From: Pleurostoma richardsiae | Lineage: Eukaryota > Ascomycota > Sordariomycetes > Calosphaeriales > Pleurostomataceae | Direction: 5' to 3' | Assembly: GCA_030052745.1 (NCBI GenBank) | Contig: JANBVO010000019.1 | Span: 496,001 to 560,000, forward strand | DNA length: 64,000 bases | Shown here: positions 1-11,738 of the stretch, one piece after another | Layout of the letters: the number at the start of each line of letters is the position of its first letter | How positions within the stretch are numbered: position 1 is the first letter of the stretch | Notes under the pieces: model-generated | Seen by the model: the letters and a program-made list of their open reading frames with translations, nothing else | Databases searched by the model: none | Told to the model about the DNA's origin: nothing | Program-made: the position numbers and the translations under genes

Positions 1-2687
1 GTGAGGCTCGATGCTACAGAAGCCCTGCCGAGAGCGAGACAAGGCAGGTGTTACAGCATTATATAGTGTCTCGAACACCTGGTTCCCCGTGGGCAACCGC
101 GGACGATACCTGATCCCCACCGGGGTCCTCAGTCATGACGTGCTGTCCCGGGCCATCCTAAAAGTTGGTGATCCTGACCGCGAGAGAATCGCCCCGCGAG
201 CTCCATATGGACCGCAACAAGGCTCATGTGCACTTGAGCAAACGGCCCGACTGTCTCCAAGTGTAGGTCCTAGCCGAGGTGGTACAGACCCTCAAGGAAC
301 AACTACCAGCCATCTGGCTCGGGGGACGATCGGATCTATCCCCAGGTCTGGCAAGATGGATGGAGTACAGAGGGTCACCATGGGGAGGTCAAAGGCCTTG
401 GCAGGACGAAGGACCGATAGTGGTGAGGCGTCGGCGGTGGAGCGGGGACTGGGTCTCGGGACTAGCAGCGCCTCAGGGACGACAACAGATCAGGATGGGC
501 GGATCGGCAGTTCTAGTCTGCGCCGGGCGGGCGATGGCGGGCGAGGGTGGGCGAGGGTGGGCGAGGTTATCCCCAGCGTGCGGGAAATCCTCGGCTGAAG
601 TTGACATTTGCCGGGGGGGGTTCGTGACTCGGCGCCCTCGGCTGTGGGGTGACAGCGGGGCGCCCCTCATCTCATCTCCAAACTCTCCAAGTCTCCCCGC
701 GCTCCCCAACATCCGGCCATCGGCCCTTTATGCATTTCGTGCCTTTTCATGCTGCAACTTGGGACGATGGCGTCGCTGCCGTGGAGACGAGCAGGGACAG
801 TCAGGCCCAGTCCAGCCGCTGCTCTACACCACCATGCGTGAGCTACACCAATCACTCGGGGAGACGCCACTCGTCCACACCGCAGGAACTTGCCGCGTCG
901 CCAACGCTTCTCCGTCATGCGAGGGCTCCTCCCGAACTAGCCGGAACCTCTCATTCCACGTGTTCCGGCGCTGCGAAGAATGCCGCAATCGGCTTGCGTC
1001 AGTCGGGGATTCGTCTCCCCAGGTCTCCTTCGAATCAGCAGGCGAGTGCGTAACGCACCTTGACAGAGCTAACATACACCGGCAGACCTAATACTAGAAG
1101 CGTGGTGACAAGAGCGCTGGTGCTTATGCTTAAATGATCCTGCGCGTCGCCCGTGAAGGAACAATAGAAACGGGAAACGGGAATCCTTCGACAGCACAGA
1201 GTAGGCCCTAAGAAGGCCCCAAACCCCAGCATGGGGGAAGCATGAGTCGAGGATCCTTCTCCGTACTCCGGTCTCTTTCCCCTTCCCCCTCTCGTTAGTT
1301 GTCGCTAGCTTTGCCGGCGGCAATTCCTCGGCAGCCATTTCAGCCAGCAGGAGACACATTAGCCGTTTTACTCCAACTATCCTCACACTAAACAGCAAAG
1401 ACCTTGCCTGCAACCCGCTGACCAATTCGGTCCTACCCAAGCCAAAATCAAGCACGCGGACAGTTAGTCCAAAATTCGTCGGCTCCTGGGGACACTAAAG
1501 AACGCATGAGGCTCCCGTGCCGTCATAGAGCGTCGGCTACCCTATATCATGATCAGGTAGCCTCTCCATCACCGTTCCGGGGGTGTCGCCCCTAGTCTAC
1601 GCCCTCGGGTCAGATGGACGGCTCATGACAAAGGCAGCGGCCACCAATCAGTTCTTGGGCCACTTTTGTTGCTGGCTTCCTCAGAGAACAGCTGTATTCT
1701 GAGCGGTCCTCTTCTACCCCGGAACCGGCGCCTTCGGAGACGGGACGTCTTCTCCCACGTTGCTGCGACGGTAAACATCTGGCATGTTAGCTAGGTGCCA
1801 ATGCCACCTGTGACCCTGTCGAAGAGGTCCACAGCAACAGCTATAACTAAGGTACGGAAGGGACAGAAAGCCTGGAACCCTGGGTTCTAGTTGATGCTAT
1901 TTGGTGTGCTGTGCTGAGTACGGATGCTTGGAGGGGGGGCCGAGAGCAACAGCGTTCGAGGACGTCATTTCAGCAGATGTAAGTGACCCAGGTTGCCATT
2001 CGTAACATAAATGAGGCACCGTCACATGGGACATACATTAAGTCAGCCCTACGTAGGAAAGAGCCGCCAAAACGGCCACGCACATCGCGCCGTACCCGCG
2101 CTGACTGAACGGGGGAAAACGAAACTTTGTACCGACAGTCTGGATCAGTACCCGATTGGCGAATATGATACATGGGCAGTGAGATGAGGACTTTGAAGCT
2201 GAGAGTATAGGACTGGCAACGCGTCAACTGCGGGTTGGGGTGAGTTGTGTTATAATTAACCGACGCTTCGGCTGTAAGCACTCATTGACGTGACATCCAT
2301 CGGCTTGGCTAAGATCCTCTTACCAATACATGTGATGATAACGTAGGGGTGTATGTTTTGAGAGCCAAGGTGATACGAAACCCGGCACATATGTAACTTG
2401 GATCCTCGCCATGCTACCACTTCAACTCTACTTAGCCGAGTCACTGTGTTAATACAAAATAAATTAACAGATGCTGTAATCGGGCATAAACCCCATTTCC
2501 TCATAGTCAAGGCGCGCTCAACCCTTGGCCGGGCTGTCATTGGCGTTGTGACCAATCGGCGGGTACGAGGCCCCGAGACCGTTATGTAGCTGCTATTCTA
2601 TTGCGGGCCTAGGGCTCTACATTCCTGTACTCTGTTAGCGATTCCCACCTTTGACACTGGCTTTCTATTCCTGGGAGGCATCTTGCA
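1..2687. other. Gene-free left edge
   Basis: I see no supportable gene here. The open frames are short, overlap on both strands and read as low-complexity Ser/Pro/Arg/Gly without domain motifs. The only visible structure is a G-rich tract around 521-567 and an eight-G run near 613-620. No transposase, reverse transcriptase, LTR or tRNA signature was recognised. The stretch may be long intergenic DNA or eroded sequence. Confidence 0.5.
521..567 (+). repeat. G-rich tandem repeat, quadruplex-prone
   Basis: A 10-bp unit (gcgagggtgg) occurs twice in perfect tandem at 541-560, with a third partial copy at 561-566 and an imperfect copy at 531-540. Together with the preceding bases there are at least six closely spaced runs of three or more G on the plus strand, the pattern expected to fold as a G-quadruplex. 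No gene touches it, so a function is not implied. Confidence 0.6.
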
Positions 2688-5052
2688 TCAACAGCCCGTG
2701 TGACCTTGACAGCATCCCGGTTCGGCTTTGGCGTTGACAACTGCGCCGTCTTGCACCAGGACGCTCCGGTTCACCTCCTGAACGCTGGGAGGCACGTCCA
2801 GAGCCGGATTCTTGTCGAAGAAATCAGCCGGCTTCAGGGCAACTACGGCAATCTCGACCGGCATGACGGGAAAGTCCTCGACGCGGGGATTGTGCGTCAG
2901 CCCGAAGGTATGCCACAACACGACGTCTTCGTCGCGGACGGGCTCCTTGCGCCCCGCGTAATCGGCCAGTCCGTCAGTCTCGTCGATACTCTGGTTCGTC
3001 CACCGGCCGCCCGCCCACAGATCGCCGTCGCGGTATTTCGTCACCCAGACGTGGTGTTCGGCATACCGCGCCCGCCTGCGGACGACACTGTCCGGACTGG
3101 CGAGCAGCATCTGTGACGGGAGCGGAACGAGCTTGTACCCGACGGGGTTCTTGGAGATGGCGTTCCGATGCGACTCGTTGACGACCTTGAAGACTCGGTT
3201 GTGCTCCGGCGCGGCGTCCGCGAATCCCGACGTCTCGAAAGGCGTGCGCACGAGCTTCCAGGCGTTGCCGTGCGGGTTCTCGTCGGCGGAATTCGGAACG
3301 GCGATCGAGTCCTCTTGGAGCACGGTATTGCGCTGCCCGTCGAGCATCGGGTCCACGCGCAGGCAGAAGATGTGCTGGTGATTGGCGGCCAGCACTCCGG
3401 GGCTCACGACGTTGCCCCAGTAGCTGGTCTTGCCGGGGTCGATCAAGGACGTCGACAGGATCCCCGTCGCGCGGGTCTCGAACTCGATCGACGCATCCTG
3501 CTGGAATAGCCAGGCGAATAGATACTCGTAGTTACCTACGGTGATGACCATCTGCACTACGAGCATCCGCCGGCGTGTCACAACGGCGACGTTCGTCCGG
3601 TGGTTGGTGTGCTTCCAACCTATCCCAGAATCCTATAACGTTGCGACAACTGGTGAGTCCACGACAATCTACGTAAAAGGGGGATCTGTCGAGCTAAGGC
3701 TCCGAGTCTATTCCGCGAATTGGTCTGATGTAACATACTTGCTCATGCATACAGATGACGTTTTCTGCCTCGACCGGCTCGCCGTGCTCGTTGTTCAGCC
3801 AGCCGCTGAAGTACTTGATGACGCCTAGGCAGTCGCATCCCAACTTCAAACTGTTGGCAGTACTCCCTGCTCCCGCATCGCCTAGGTCGAAGGCTTGTTT
3901 GCGGTGGAAGGGGCTTCGGGGATCTGGACGTCGCACAACACATTAGCAAGGCTGGCAGCGGATCTACACGCCTTTGACAGAAGTAAAGGAGCGACAAAGA
4001 GGGAATTCGCAGCGAAATAGCTCACCTCCATATGGTACCGTCATCTCGCTCATGCTCAGTCGATAAAAAAGCTTCCTGCCGTCATACCTCACATCGTGAA
4101 TCGTCATACCCTCGCGGTAGTTGAACCCTACACGGAACCGCCACTTCTGCCAACTGACCAAGTTCTCGTCACTCACAGTAAAGCTCGGTCCTTCAGGTTG
4201 GATGACTTGTAACGGCTTCAGATCGGCTCGGGGCTGTTCCTTAGCGAGGGCTGGGTGATACTCGTTCTCGACGCAATGTGCCATGGCCGCTCCCTCAGAT
4301 GCCGTATTATATTCCAGCCCATCTTCCTTGCCGCCCGTTGCAAGAGGTAGTATGCGGATGACCTTTCCTTGGAAGATGTCGATGACGGGTGAGATGGGAA
4401 GTGGAAAGGCATATTGATTGCTGTCCGGGTGGTTTCCCAGTGCCCGCGCGTATAGCAGTGCTTGCGAGAGCTTGGGAGTGTCGGCGCTCGAATCACAGTC
4501 TGCGCCATAAGGCCAGCAGTCGGCCTGGATAATAACGTCGGCTGGGAGGCCGAGCTTGCTTACTTCTTCCTTAACGACAGGGTCGGAGAGAACCAGCTTC
4601 TGGAGGTTGCGCAACTCATCTCTGCATGGCTTCTCATTAGCTTGCACGCCAAGATCAAAGCATGAAAGGGGCCAATACCGATCGATAGAAGCATAGCCCT
4701 TGCCCCTCGCCACCTCCTTCGTCTCAACCTTTGCCTGGACTCCCGCATCCAGGCTAACTATCGTCTCGCACAGAATCTGCTCATTGTTTGCAGTCCATAT
4801 CACTGCAGCACATCTTGGCACATACGGCCTCTTCTCGTCCGGCACCCCATCGCTCTCCGCATCCAAGTACGGGAGCAACAGGGCTTTGGGTGGCTCGTGC
4901 AGGGAAATATTCTTGAAACGAAGGCTTTGAAGGATCTGGGTGCTCTTCTCGTCGTTTTGGATCTGCAAGGATCGTCGGACAATGGACGCCGCGAGTGAAA
5001 TCTCCTCTCCGTTGAGAGAGGTCAGTGGGTGTCGACTTAATTGACGAGACAT
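2688..5052 (-). CDS. Copper amine oxidase (primary-amine oxidase)
   Basis: Oxidises primary amines to aldehydes with release of ammonia and hydrogen peroxide. Three exons: 5052-4026, 3923-3739 and 3632-2688, joined through GT-AG introns of 102 and 106 bp, giving 718 residues, near the usual fungal length of about 670-700. The catalytic base is Asp355 in the AFDLGDAGAG stretch. Tyr439 in the motif NYEY is the residue the enzyme converts to topaquinone. Copper ligands are His489 and His491 (HQH) and a third His at about 651 (THNP). The open frame extends to a GTG codon at 5082, but the first ATG is at 5052 and is taken as the start. There is no clear signal peptide, so a cytosolic or peroxisomal enzyme is likely. 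It is divergent from the alpha/beta hydrolase at 5834, across about 780 bp. Confidence 0.93.
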
Positions 5053-5833
5053 ACTTTCGGCTTCTCTGGACGGCAACGCCACTGTACCTACTATATCAGC
5101 TCAACAGCCCGAAAATTAAAGTAGGAAGGAGTCAGGGGACAGATCAGAGAGCTTAGAGTCTCAAACGAAACAGAGCATTGTCGTCTGGACGCAGTTGATT
5201 GTTTGAGCAACTTTTGTAGATAGAGAGTATCTCAATGAGCGAGAGACTGTTGCGCCACCTCCTCGACATAAGTAACATGATTCTCTATTTACTTTCAAAA
5301 CAATCGACAAGAACCACGTCCAATGGTGTGGAAATCATCACTTAATCGCCAATATCGTGGCGTTTACCCACAGTGCCATTGCTCTTCTAAAACGGCTTAT
5401 CTCTCAGAGATAGCCCTGGCGCTCTCGGCGGATACAGCGGTCACGGCGAACACGGCGGTCTTTGGCTTAGGCTAGAAAGCGAGTGGAGAAGATAGCTTCA
5501 ACCAGGACAAGCTCACTGATACAACCTATCTATGACCTATCGCTGCAGAAGATAATCTCCAGTACTTTCGTAAAGCTCTATCTGCATGCGAGATTACCAT
5601 AAGTCTACCAAAGCTAGAAGATCAAGCAAACAAAGAACGCAAGACCTCAGTGCTGTTTCCGCTGCGGTCAAATAGCTGGGCTTGGTAAGCTGGCATCATT
5701 CCTCGGTCGAGGAAGACGAACCATCAGCACTCTAAGTATTCTATTTGTTCACGATCAAGAGACGGCCTGTGTCGAGAATCTTGAGTCCCTTCCGAACGTG
5801 GTTGGCTTCACCTAGCACAGAATTACCGCAGTC
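5053..5833. promoter_or_regulatory. Divergent intergenic region, amine oxidase / hydrolase
   Basis: This 781-bp stretch has no coding signature and must hold the promoters of the amine oxidase (leftward) and the alpha/beta hydrolase (rightward). A head-to-head arrangement is compatible with joint control, but I cannot point to a specific operator. Confidence 0.5.
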
Positions 5834-6784
5834 ATGGCCTCGACAATGACGGAGACCGCAACGGGGGCTCCTGATCCCACGCAAGTTCTAGCGACCAGCA
5901 ACGAAGCTCAATATGACAAACACCTCGTTCTTCCAAATGGCCACGTCTCCGGCTTTTACAAGCGCGGCACAGCCAAAGGCCTGCCACTCATCGTTGTCAT
6001 TCACGGCGGTGGCTGCAATTCGAAATACATGGATCGGCCCGGCTACTCGTACGTGGAAGATGCCGCTACGCTCGGCCGAGGCTGCTCGATTATGCTTGTG
6101 AACAGGCCCGGTTATGGCGGCACGAAGGGAACCGATTCGCTCAATCCCATTGAAGCCAGCATTCCACATCTTGTCGCTCTCATCAAATGGATTTGGGACG
6201 AGGAAACCAAACGGATCGAGGCGCCAGGGGTTGTGTTGTTTGGACATTCAATCGGCGGCGCTACGACGTATACCATCGCAGCGGAACCTGAACTGCCGTT
6301 CCCTCTCCTCGGTATTGCGGTCAGCGGATTCGCGATCCACCATTCCATTCCGATCAAGGCGTTTTGGGTGGAAGGTGAAGGGCAGACGAGAAACAAGATG
6401 GCCTCGGAGAAGCTGCGTAACGTTGCCTACGGTCCGCCGGACACGTATGATCCAGAGGCAAAAAGGGCGGCAGCTCAGGGAGGCGAGCCTCCTGTCCAGG
6501 CCGAGCTGATTGAGATCTCACATGCGTGGCCGGAGCGATTCCATACCGTTGCTGGACGGATCCGCGTGCCACTCTGGCACGGTCTTGCAGAGTTTGAGAA
6601 CCTGTGGAAGGTTGGCCCTGAGGCTTTTGAGGAGATGAGGCCTTCCTACAGGCTGGCTTCCCGTGTCGAGCTGGTCGAGTTGCCGGAGGGTGGACACGCC
6701 TATTCGTTCCACAAGAGGGGGAAGGAAATGCATGCAATGCAATTCGCTTTCGCATTGAGTTGCGTGCCTGCGACTGGGTTATAG
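5834..6784 (+). CDS. Alpha/beta hydrolase
   Basis: Single exon, 316 residues, ATG start at 5834. The fold is shown by an HGGG oxyanion-type motif at residues 57-60, the nucleophile elbow GHSIGG with Ser139, and a late catalytic His288 in EGGHAYSFH. The expected acid residue is probably within the segment around VPLWHGLAEFENLW, but the canonical Asp is not obvious. No signal peptide or membrane segment is seen, so a soluble intracellular esterase or lactonase-like enzyme is the best guess; the substrate cannot be read from the sequence. It sits between the amine oxidase and a regulator/transporter pair, which suggests a catabolic context (inference). Confidence 0.85.
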   Translation: MASTMTETATGAPDPTQVLATSNEAQYDKHLVLPNGHVSGFYKRGTAKGLPLIVVIHGGGCNSKYMDRPGYSYVEDAATLGRGCSIMLVNRPGYGGTKGTDSLNPIEASIPHLVALIKWIWDEETKRIEAPGVVLFGHSIGGATTYTIAAEPELPFPLLGIAVSGFAIHHSIPIKAFWVEGEGQTRNKMASEKLRNVAYGPPDTYDPEAKRAAAQGGEPPVQAELIEISHAWPERFHTVAGRIRVPLWHGLAEFENLWKVGPEAFEEMRPSYRLASRVELVELPEGGHAYSFHKRGKEMHAMQFAFALSCVPATGL

Positions 6785-6834
6785 ACGGCTTAGAACAGTG
6801 AGATGCCGAATGAAACGTAGCTGGTTTCTCCATC

Positions 6835-8444
6835 TCATATGGAAAGGAGCATTTTCAATAGCGATGGTGGCTTGCAGTCTGCTCCATGCTGCCATCTCGC
6901 CTCAAGCAACTGTCTCATGCAGTCTCTTCCGGGCAGAGAGTCTTTCTGGAGGTCAAAACGCGTCATGATCTCCCTAGCAGAACTGGAATTAGAATCCGTG
7001 TGGGAACCTGCCACAAAGAGGAGCCACGGCCAAACGAGGCCCGTTGCCGCCGAATCTGACGGCGGAATGGACATTATTTGGAGTATAAGTCTCCCAACAA
7101 CGTACTCCTTGGGCCATTTACTCTTATTACTCCCTGCCCCGATAAGTTCCTGGAGTGACAGGACAGAAGCCATTCGCATGGCATCAGCCAGCGCACCATC
7201 CTTGCTTCCCGCCAGCGTCATAGGCAGCTCCCACTCATACAGTCTCTCCAAAAGGATTTCAGCCTCGCACTTGGGTTCGGTGCTGAACTCCCAAGAGCAC
7301 AATTCCCCAATGTACAAGAGCTTACCAAGGATTTCGAAGAGCTCGGGCGCGAAGCCAAGTACAGCAGACAGGGGTTTCGCGCGAAGGGCATGTGAGAATG
7401 CGAGCGGAGGCGTGGCCTGGAGTGGAGAATGCCGCATATCCTGATAAGCAAATAGTTCCAACAGGAATTGTCCCGTTGAACTGGTCATGGAAGACAGTCC
7501 GCCGCGTCCCAATATGACTCGCCGTGCCACTGCCAAGTGCTCTGCCGGAGCGACAGCGACAAGCTGCTGGCACTGGGCATTTGAGAAGAGCGAGAATACC
7601 AACAAAGTGGCCAGTATAGGATCTGAAGCTGCTGTTCCAGACTTCCTCAGCTCATTGTCGACGAGTTTCGATGCTCGCGCGTAGTGGAACTTGAGGTCTC
7701 CATCTACTGCGCAGGGCACCTTGCCCCTGAGATGAGATGCACCTAGGGCCGCCAAGGCATGCAGTAACGCCGCACTGTCTAGTGCCATTGGCAGTATCTC
7801 GTGAACAAAAGGGTTCGAGGGTACTTTAACGAGTGACAAGTGATTCGCTACCTGGAGCATATAGTATTCCAAGTATCGTGGGCGGTTCTCGAGTGCGTAA
7901 GTGACTTCTGGCTGGTCATCCTCAGCCGGTCGCGCGTTGTGGAGAAGATACAGCGTCCTGCGGGTCAAATAGAAGGGGGAATCGGATCGGAAGAGCGAGA
8001 ACCCAATATCTGTCAGATATTCGTCGTATTGATAAGGAGCATCCTCTGAAGCTGTCACATCATCCTTCGGCACCGCTAGCTCATCAGTGCCAGAACTGGA
8101 GGGCTCGTTGGCGTGGCTCGCTGTGTCAGGCCCCGCGGCATCAGTATGGGACGATGAGTCGCCAGCTCTGACTAGCGGAGTCCAGACGCGATCATTGGCG
8201 TATCCACCGCAGCGGAGACCGAGTCGCCGGCAAGCATGACAAGTGGGTAAAGCTTCATCACATTTCTTCCGTCTGCAACTTCAAAGTTAGCATGAGGACC
8301 ATGATAACAGGGTCTTTTTAGCGTGAAAAGCGACCTCTGGCGACATGTTAGACAACCTGTTCGAACCCTAGTAATTCCGTCTCGAAGCCGGCGGCGGCTG
8401 ATGCTCCGCGGAGGTATGCTCGGTGTTGATGCTGTGTCGGGCAT
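6835..8444 (-). CDS. Zn2Cys6 transcription factor
   Basis: Two exons (8444-8335 and 8272-6835) joined across a 62-bp intron with an atypical GTCGCT donor give 515 residues. The N-terminus carries a perfect binuclear zinc cluster: Cys31, 34, 41, 48, 51 and 58, spaced C-x2-C-x6-C-x6-C-x2-C-x6-C, preceded by a basic patch. The rest resembles the C-terminal region of short fungal regulators (the DUF3468 type seen in sterol and secondary-metabolism regulators), rich in Leu and Ala helices and without clear motifs. It is divergent from the MFS transporter at 9233, the usual arrangement of a pathway regulator and the transporter it controls. The target is inferred from position only. Confidence 0.88.
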
Positions 8445-9232
8445 AACTCTCAGTTAACCTCCCGCGTCGTAGGGATATCGGACGCTCCCTCTAGACCCGT
8501 GCGCGTCTATGATCAGTATGAACGTAAGCTGGTCAGGAGGAAGTGAGTAAAATTGCTGTCAAGTCCCGGCGGTCAGGGAGCGCTGTGACCGCAGGGAGCG
8601 CCGTCCTACTGGACTCATGCATGGTCTTTTATGTCCAAGGGTTTGCCGCATGCTACCAACTGTTATCTGTGGATACATGATGGCTAGAGGGTATCAAATC
8701 GGCCTTTAGGAAAGCTAGGAGTTATCGGAAGCACTAGCCCTCGCCGGTTCTCGGTCGGCGGGCCGCGAATCTCGGAGGATGGGCCCGTTAAATAATAACA
8801 TAGGGGTCAAGCTGGCGGTCCCGGCGCTCCCATATCACCAAACATTCCGTCTCTCAGGATGCCGGACCTAACTAGTGCCTCTCTTTATCTCTCACAAGCC
8901 AAGAGCCCGCACGCAGCTAGCAGTTCGTAGACTCGAAACCTTTCATGTCTTTCAAAGCCACAGCCTTCCACATCATGCTGCCCACAACAGAATCAGTCTT
9001 ATCTTTCATTATCTAGACGCTAATTATGCCTCTAACCAATGTCTCTGTGATAAGCATTCGAGTGCGTTGGTGGACGCCATCTCGCTTGATACACCATGCG
9101 TAGAGATGTCTAAATCATATTAAGATGGTCGAGAAGACCGCCGAAGAGCCCACGAACTTCTTCAGTATTGCGTTCACCAATTTCGCTGATACTCTATTGC
9201 TTTCATAATCCTCCTCTTAATATCTTCCCTCC
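8445..9232. promoter_or_regulatory. Divergent promoter, regulator / MFS transporter
   Basis: This 788-bp intergenic region separates two divergent genes. Near its middle lie two pairs of opposed CGG half-sites in the form that Zn2Cys6 dimers bind: CCG-N5-CGG at 8744-8754 and CCG-N7-CGG at 8763-8775, with extra direct CGG triplets between them (8756-8761). Autoregulation and control of the transporter by the neighbouring zinc-cluster protein is a reasonable inference. Confidence 0.5.
8744..8775. promoter_or_regulatory. Clustered CCG...CGG half-sites
   Basis: Two inverted CCG/CGG pairs with spacers of 5 and 7 bp lie within 32 bp, plus direct CGG triplets between them. Zn2Cys6 homodimers recognise such spaced triplets. 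The assignment to the adjacent regulator is inference from position; such triplets also occur by chance in GC-rich DNA. Confidence 0.4.
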
Positions 9233-11023
9233 ATGGCAGAAATTACAAGCGATAAGCGGCCGGAAGCCGAAGAGACTAATGCATCCATTATCCGCGGCGA
9301 GGTTAAACAGCTCTCAACTAGCGAGGCGGTTGACGAGGCGCTGCGCGACATTGTTGACCTCGGCGGTGATGTCGAGGTCTCCGAAGAGGAGAGTCGGCGA
9401 GTTCTCCGCAAGATTGATTGGGCTTTGGTGCCGCTGATGTGCATTCTTTACAGTATGTCTGGCTAATTCTCGTCGCCCTGTAGTGGACAGGCTCAACTGA
9501 TCACGTCCAGTCATGCAATATCTAGACAAAGCCGCTCTCAGCTGGAGCGCCATAATGGGGATTCGCATAGATAACCACATGTCAATCCACCAGTATGCAT
9601 GGCTAAACACCATTTTCTATCTTGTGAGTCAAAGTTACAGGAGCATGCACCATTGGCCTTCTTCAGTCCACTGATGTGAGGAGGGATACCTCGTCTGGTT
9701 ATATCCCACAAGCATCTTGCTTCAAAGGTTTCCTATTGCCAAGTACACAAGCGCAAACGTCATCTTGTGGGGTATCGTCCTCGCTTGCCATGCTGCTACA
9801 ACGAACTTCGCTGGTTTGATGGCAGTACGGTTCTTTCTGGGTGTGCTTGAGAGCACAGTCACACCCTCTTTCGTACTGATCACAAGCAAATGTGAGTTAT
9901 CCTGTCTTGCATGTGGCTGATTACTTTCCCTTTAGGCTTCCTGCTCACCGTTTCTCATGTTAGGGTACCGAACAAGCGAGTCCGCCTTCCGTATCTCCCT
10001 CTGGTACGGTTGCAATGGCATGGCACAGATGATTGGTAGTGCTATGGCATATGGAATCTATCAGGGAGAAAACAGCCACGGCTACTCAATCGCTCCGTGG
10101 AAGCTTCTTTTCCTCGTACTGGGCTGCTTCACAATTCTCATTGGTGTCGTTTTCATTCTGATCTTTCCTGACTCGCCCCGAGAAGCGCGCTTCCTGAAGG
10201 ACCACGATAAAGTCCTCGCAATCGAGCGTCTCCGGTTCAATCAGCAAGGCCTTGGTACCCGTGTCTTTAAGCGCTCTCAGGTCATGGAAGCTTGCACTGA
10301 CGTCCGCACTTACCTTTATTTCCTCTTCGCGCTTTGCGCAACCCTCCCCACCGCCATCACGTCCAGCTTCTTCTCCATTCTCATCCAAGATCTCGGCTAC
10401 TCCACGTCGCAAAGTCTTCTGTATGGAATGCCTCCGGGGGCAGTTCAGCTCGTGCTGATGCCGACGTTCTGCTGGGCGGCGGACCGGTTCCGTCAGAAGT
10501 GCGCGATAGGCATTGCTGGTTATGTGATTCCTCTGGTAGGCGCTATCTTGATGGTCGCGCTACCGAAGTCCAAGGTCACTGGTCAGCTGGTCGGAAACTG
10601 GCTGACTGCTTGTGCGCCGATCGGATTTGCGGTCGTCCTCAGCATGGTTGCCGGCAACACGGCGGGGTACACGAAGAAAGGTGTTGTCAATAGCGTCACG
10701 ATGATCGGTTACTGTGTTGGTGGTATGGTCGGGCCGCAGTGCATGCAAGCCTCGGCTGCACCGCGTTACGTCCCCGGAAAGATAGTCCTTTGTGTCTTCT
10801 ACGGCATTGCCGCGCTGTTGATCTTCATCATCCGTTGCATCAACGTGGCCGAAAACAGACGACGGGACCGCGGTCGGCAAGAACTCGGCGACGCCTACAG
10901 TCGTGTCGAGAACCAGGAGTTCTTGGATCTCACAGACAAGGAAAATCCGGATTTCAGGTATGGAATCGACAGTATGAGACATCAACTAGAGAGACTAATA
11001 TTCTGCTTAGGTATATCTACTAG
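9233..11023 (+). CDS. MFS transporter, DAL5/anion:cation symporter type
   Basis: Plasma-membrane permease of the allantoate permease-like (ACS) family, which imports organic anions such as allantoate, nicotinate, pantothenate and similar acids. Five exons: 9233-9452, 9511-9623, 9684-9891, 9964-10957 and 11011-11023, encoding 515 residues. Family signatures are the N-terminal RKIDWALVPLMCILY followed by MQYLDKAALSWSA, the GIVLACHAATTNFAGLMAVRFFLG helix, and the C-terminal DLTDKENPDFRY tail. The last exon is tiny (13 bp) and supplies only the final residues, which restores the conserved FRY ending after a 53-bp intron. The third exon could start 3 bp earlier, adding one Glu. Divergent from the zinc-cluster regulator. 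Confidence 0.92.
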
Positions 11024-11738
11024 TCCGTTGAGTGATGTGTTTCCCAGCAAGTAGGAGCGTAACGTTCGGTCGAGTTTAATGGTTCGTTGTTTGGTAGCAA
11101 GAGAGGCACATTTGAAGCCTTAGTCCAGAATATTTGTCAACCACCTATGGCCATAACTTCATTAGCTTAAAATAGTGGCATGCAAGCTACCTATTATGCA
11201 ATGTCGTTGAGCGCAGGGGAAGGAAAGGAAGGATCCAGCCAGGAGCCTCGCTCTTGTCTAAGTGGTCGAAAACGAGGATGTTTTGTTGCTCCTTTGGGAC
11301 GAATTATGGACGAATCAGAAGCTGGTAACGTTATAAGTTAGTCAAGTTAGCGGGAGGCCGCTTGCGCCACATCCACCAGCTTGCCGCCGCCATAAGAACT
11401 CAGCCACCGTCGGTGACATCACCCCGCAAGTGCAACCCGCGCAATTCACGGTCTCGATCCGAGGCCCATTGAAGCTCCGTGACGCGGACGGCACTCACAG
11501 CCACCTCACTACGCCGTAGACCCTGACGCGGACATACGCGTATTCCGGTCTCTCGTTCTACAAGTGCGAATGCCAAGAAAGCGCCCAACAGGTTGCGACT
11601 TCATATATAAGAACCAGCCGGCCACAACCTGTTGACCTCCCTCCTGCATCCGACACCAAAACCGAACCGGTCTCACGAGAATCGTATACGACCCCCTCAG
11701 GCACCACCTACTTTGCGACTCTCCATCCAAGCCATACG
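11024..11738. other. Intergenic, with promoter of the SYLF gene
   Basis: No gene is seen in these 715 bp. The right part holds a TATA-like element at 11604-11610 followed by a pyrimidine-rich leader, about 130 bp before the start codon at 11739. Confidence 0.5.
11604..11610 (+). promoter_or_regulatory. TATA box of the SYLF gene
   Basis: A tatataa element lies 129 bp upstream of the ATG at 11739, with a C/T-rich stretch following it, as is common for well-expressed fungal genes. Position and sequence are the only evidence. Confidence 0.5.

Noticed and set aside
11-1091. Overlapping plus-strand frames of 195 and 270 codons at the left edge
   Set aside because: Low-complexity sequence, several competing frames and no domain or splice logic.
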